Of a stretch of 6,861 nt of DNA, positions 5,279 to 6,861 are shown piece by piece. This stretch comes from Chryseobacterium gleum. Lineage in GTDB: Bacteria > Bacteroidota > Bacteroidia > Flavobacteriales_D > Sanyastnellaceae. The stretch spans positions 1-6,861 of the forward strand of contig CALQJP020000133.1 of NCBI GenBank assembly GCA_943330925.2, in the 5' to 3' direction. The notes beneath the pieces were generated by a model. The model was not told the DNA's origin, searched no databases, and saw only the letters and a program-made list of their open reading frames with translations. Each line of letters begins with the position of its first letter. Position 1 is the first letter of the stretch. The translations under genes and the position numbers were made by a program.

Positions 5279-6861
5279 ATGAAAAACTCAACCGGTGAAT
5301 ACAATCAGTTACTTCTAAAGCTGGATGTATTCATTCGCAAGTACTACAAAAACCAAATGATTCGCGGGGCTCTCTATTGCCTGGCAATTATTTTCTTTAC
5401 GTATTTGGTGATAACGCTGGCTGAATATTTCGGACGATTCAGCATCGCCATGCGTACGTTTCTTTTTTGGACGTTTGTGAGTGGGGTTCTTTTTGTTATT
5501 GGAAAATTCTTTTTGCTCCCGCTTTCCAAGCTTTTCCGTTTAGGCAAAATCATTTCACACGAACAGGCTGCTCAAATTATTGGAAAGCACTTTCCGCACG
5601 TGCAGGATAAATTGCTCAATACATTGCAATTGAAAACGATGGCCGGTGATGGCGACAACTCACTGCTCGAGGCCAGCATTGCACAAAAAATCAGTGAGCT
5701 TCGACCGGTACCATTCTCAAGCGCAATCGATTTTCGTGAAAACCGCAAATACCTGAAATGGGTGTTGCCACCGGTAAGCATCGTGCTCATTCTTCTTTTC
5801 GCCGCTCCAAGCATTCTCACCAAACCAACTGAGCGACTTATCAAACACGGACAGATCATCGCTGAAGAAGCGCCTTTCACAATAACGGTAACAAACGATA
5901 ACCTGACCACTCCCGAGAATAGAGACTATACTGTAAATATTGAATTAAGCGGAAACGAAATCCCTGACAAAGTATACGTGGTAATGGGTTCACAGCAGTT
6001 TCTGCTCGAGAAACAAAACACCATCACCTTCTCTCATACATTCAAAAACGTTCGGGAAGACCTCTCTTTCGCTTTCAGCGCGAATGGATTTTTCTCCGAT
6101 CAATACGAATTGAAAGTAATTCCTTCACCACGCCTGATTGACTTCGGTATCACGCTCAACTTTCCCTCATACCTCAAGCGCGGTCAGGAAAGCATTCAAA
6201 ATACCGGCGACATCGTTGTGCCCGAAGGCACACAAATACAATGGAATTTCAATACCCAAAACAACGAATCGCTGCTCATACAATTTGGAGACAGCGCATA
6301 CACATTGCCAACGGGTAGCGATCGGGCAAACTTTAGCCAAACCGCCGTTCAGTCCACCGGCTACTCGATACAAACCTCCAACCGCTACATTCCATTCGGC
6401 GATAGCCTGAATTATCGAATTCAAGTTGTACCAGACTTGCACCCATCCATTTCCATGCAAGAGGAAAAAGACAGCGCCTCCTTCAAATGGGTGTATTTCA
6501 CGGGAGAAGTGAAAGACGACTATGGCTTTCGTCGCCTTACCTTTAATTATCGCCTAAGCAAGCGCGATGGTGCCGCAATCGACGACCAGATGCACACCAT
6601 TGACCTTCCCATCAACCAAGATGCAACAGGCGATATTTTCTTCCATTCATGGGATTTGGGACAGCTTGGCATTTCTCCGGGCGACGTGTTCACGTATTAC
6701 TTCGAGGTTTGGGATAACGATGGTTTCCGCGGCTCTAAATCGGCCACTACGGGCGAGCGCGAATACACGGTGCCAAGCGAAGAAGAATTGGAAGAAAATA
6801 TTGAGCAGAAAAACGAAGACATTAAAGACAAGCTCGAAGAAAGCATCAAAGAAGCGAAAGA
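5279..6861 (+). CDS. DUF4175-like large membrane protein, N-terminal 527 residues (partial)
   Basis: An uninterrupted frame runs from the ATG at 5279 off the right edge (527 codons plus 2 nt). The product begins MKNSTGEYNQLLLKLDVFIR, with two hydrophobic segments close together (about 31-50 and 59-81). A soluble helical part follows, with ISHEQAAQIIGKHFPHVQDKLLNTLQLK (92-119), then a third hydrophobic segment (about 161-180). A long beta-rich region (about 195-495) follows, with RLIDFGITLNFPSYLKR (285-301) and FTYYFEVWDNDGFRGSKSAT (471-490), and a highly charged Glu/Lys helix that looks like coiled coil begins at about 500. This order, three N-terminal membrane segments, Ig-like beta repeats and coiled coil, is what I know of the Bacteroidota DUF4175 family, whose members are about 1,100 residues and have no defined role, so about half is missing. 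The beta region probably lies in the periplasm. No Shine-Dalgarno is seen. It starts 97 nt after the 84-residue gene with its own -7 box. Confidence 0.85.
   Translation, partial: MKNSTGEYNQLLLKLDVFIRKYYKNQMIRGALYCLAIIFFTYLVITLAEYFGRFSIAMRTFLFWTFVSGVLFVIGKFFLLPLSKLFRLGKIISHEQAAQIIGKHFPHVQDKLLNTLQLKTMAGDGDNSLLEASIAQKISELRPVPFSSAIDFRENRKYLKWVLPPVSIVLILLFAAPSILTKPTERLIKHGQIIAEEAPFTITVTNDNLTTPENRDYTVNIELSGNEIPDKVYVVMGSQQFLLEKQNTITFSHTFKNVREDLSFAFSANGFFSDQYELKVIPSPRLIDFGITLNFPSYLKRGQESIQNTGDIVVPEGTQIQWNFNTQNNESLLIQFGDSAYTLPTGSDRANFSQTAVQSTGYSIQTSNRYIPFGDSLNYRIQVVPDLHPSISMQEEKDSASFKWVYFTGEVKDDYGFRRLTFNYRLSKRDGAAIDDQMHTIDLPINQDATGDIFFHSWDLGQLGISPGDVFTYYFEVWDNDGFRGSKSATTGEREYTVPSEEELEENIEQKNEDIKDKLEESIKEAK

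Noticed and set aside
5572..6460. Minus- and plus-strand frames inside the DUF4175-like gene
   Set aside because: They are shadows of the long continuous frame starting at 5279, which has membrane segments and family-like motifs.
1..6861. CRISPR array, tRNA/rRNA, insertion sequence or known defence system
   Set aside because: No regularly spaced repeats, tRNA-like cloverleaf, transposase or defence-domain gene was seen on either strand.

Overview
The window looks like an ordinary chromosomal stretch from a member of the Bacteroidota, probably a free-living Flavobacteriales-type organism. Four things support this: a secreted protein ending in a type IX secretion (T9SS) type A sorting domain, a DUF4175-type membrane protein, TAnnTTTG (-7) promoter boxes, and start codons without visible Shine-Dalgarno sequences. 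The genus cannot be named from this sequence.

Layout, left to right. (1) 1-261, minus: the N-terminal half of a gamma-carbonic-anhydrase-like left-handed beta-helix protein, cut by the window edge. (2) 262-356: a divergent promoter region. (3) 357-860, plus: a small predicted lipoprotein with six collagen-like Gly-X-Y triplets and codon use typical of a highly expressed gene. (4) 881-912: a strong hairpin with a T-tract that serves as terminator between two convergent genes. (5) 911-2449, minus: full-length ComM/YifB AAA+ ATPase. (6) 2506-3078, minus: gmhA, sedoheptulose-7-phosphate isomerase, 57 nt upstream of comM and probably co-transcribed with it. (7) 3079-3163: a divergent regulatory region with repeated ATTGGAAT/ATTCC elements. 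(8) 3164-4930, plus: a 588-residue multidomain secreted T9SS cargo protein. (9) 4927-5181, plus: an 84-residue protein of unknown function whose start codon overlaps the previous stop (ATGA). (10) 5279 to the right edge, plus: the first 527 residues of a DUF4175-like protein with three membrane segments, open at the window end.

The genes do not form one pathway. comM (DNA branch migration in transformation) and gmhA (heptose precursor for surface glycans) share a strand and perhaps a transcript. The secreted protein and the 84-residue protein appear translationally coupled and are the most interesting unit here, because the small protein has no recognisable family. I saw no tRNA, rRNA, CRISPR array, insertion sequence, phage gene or known defence system. 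No gap between genes exceeds 100 nt. I found no convincing new biological system; the best leads are the coupled secreted/small-protein pair, the repeat-rich gmhA divergent promoter and the strongly codon-biased collagen-like lipoprotein.
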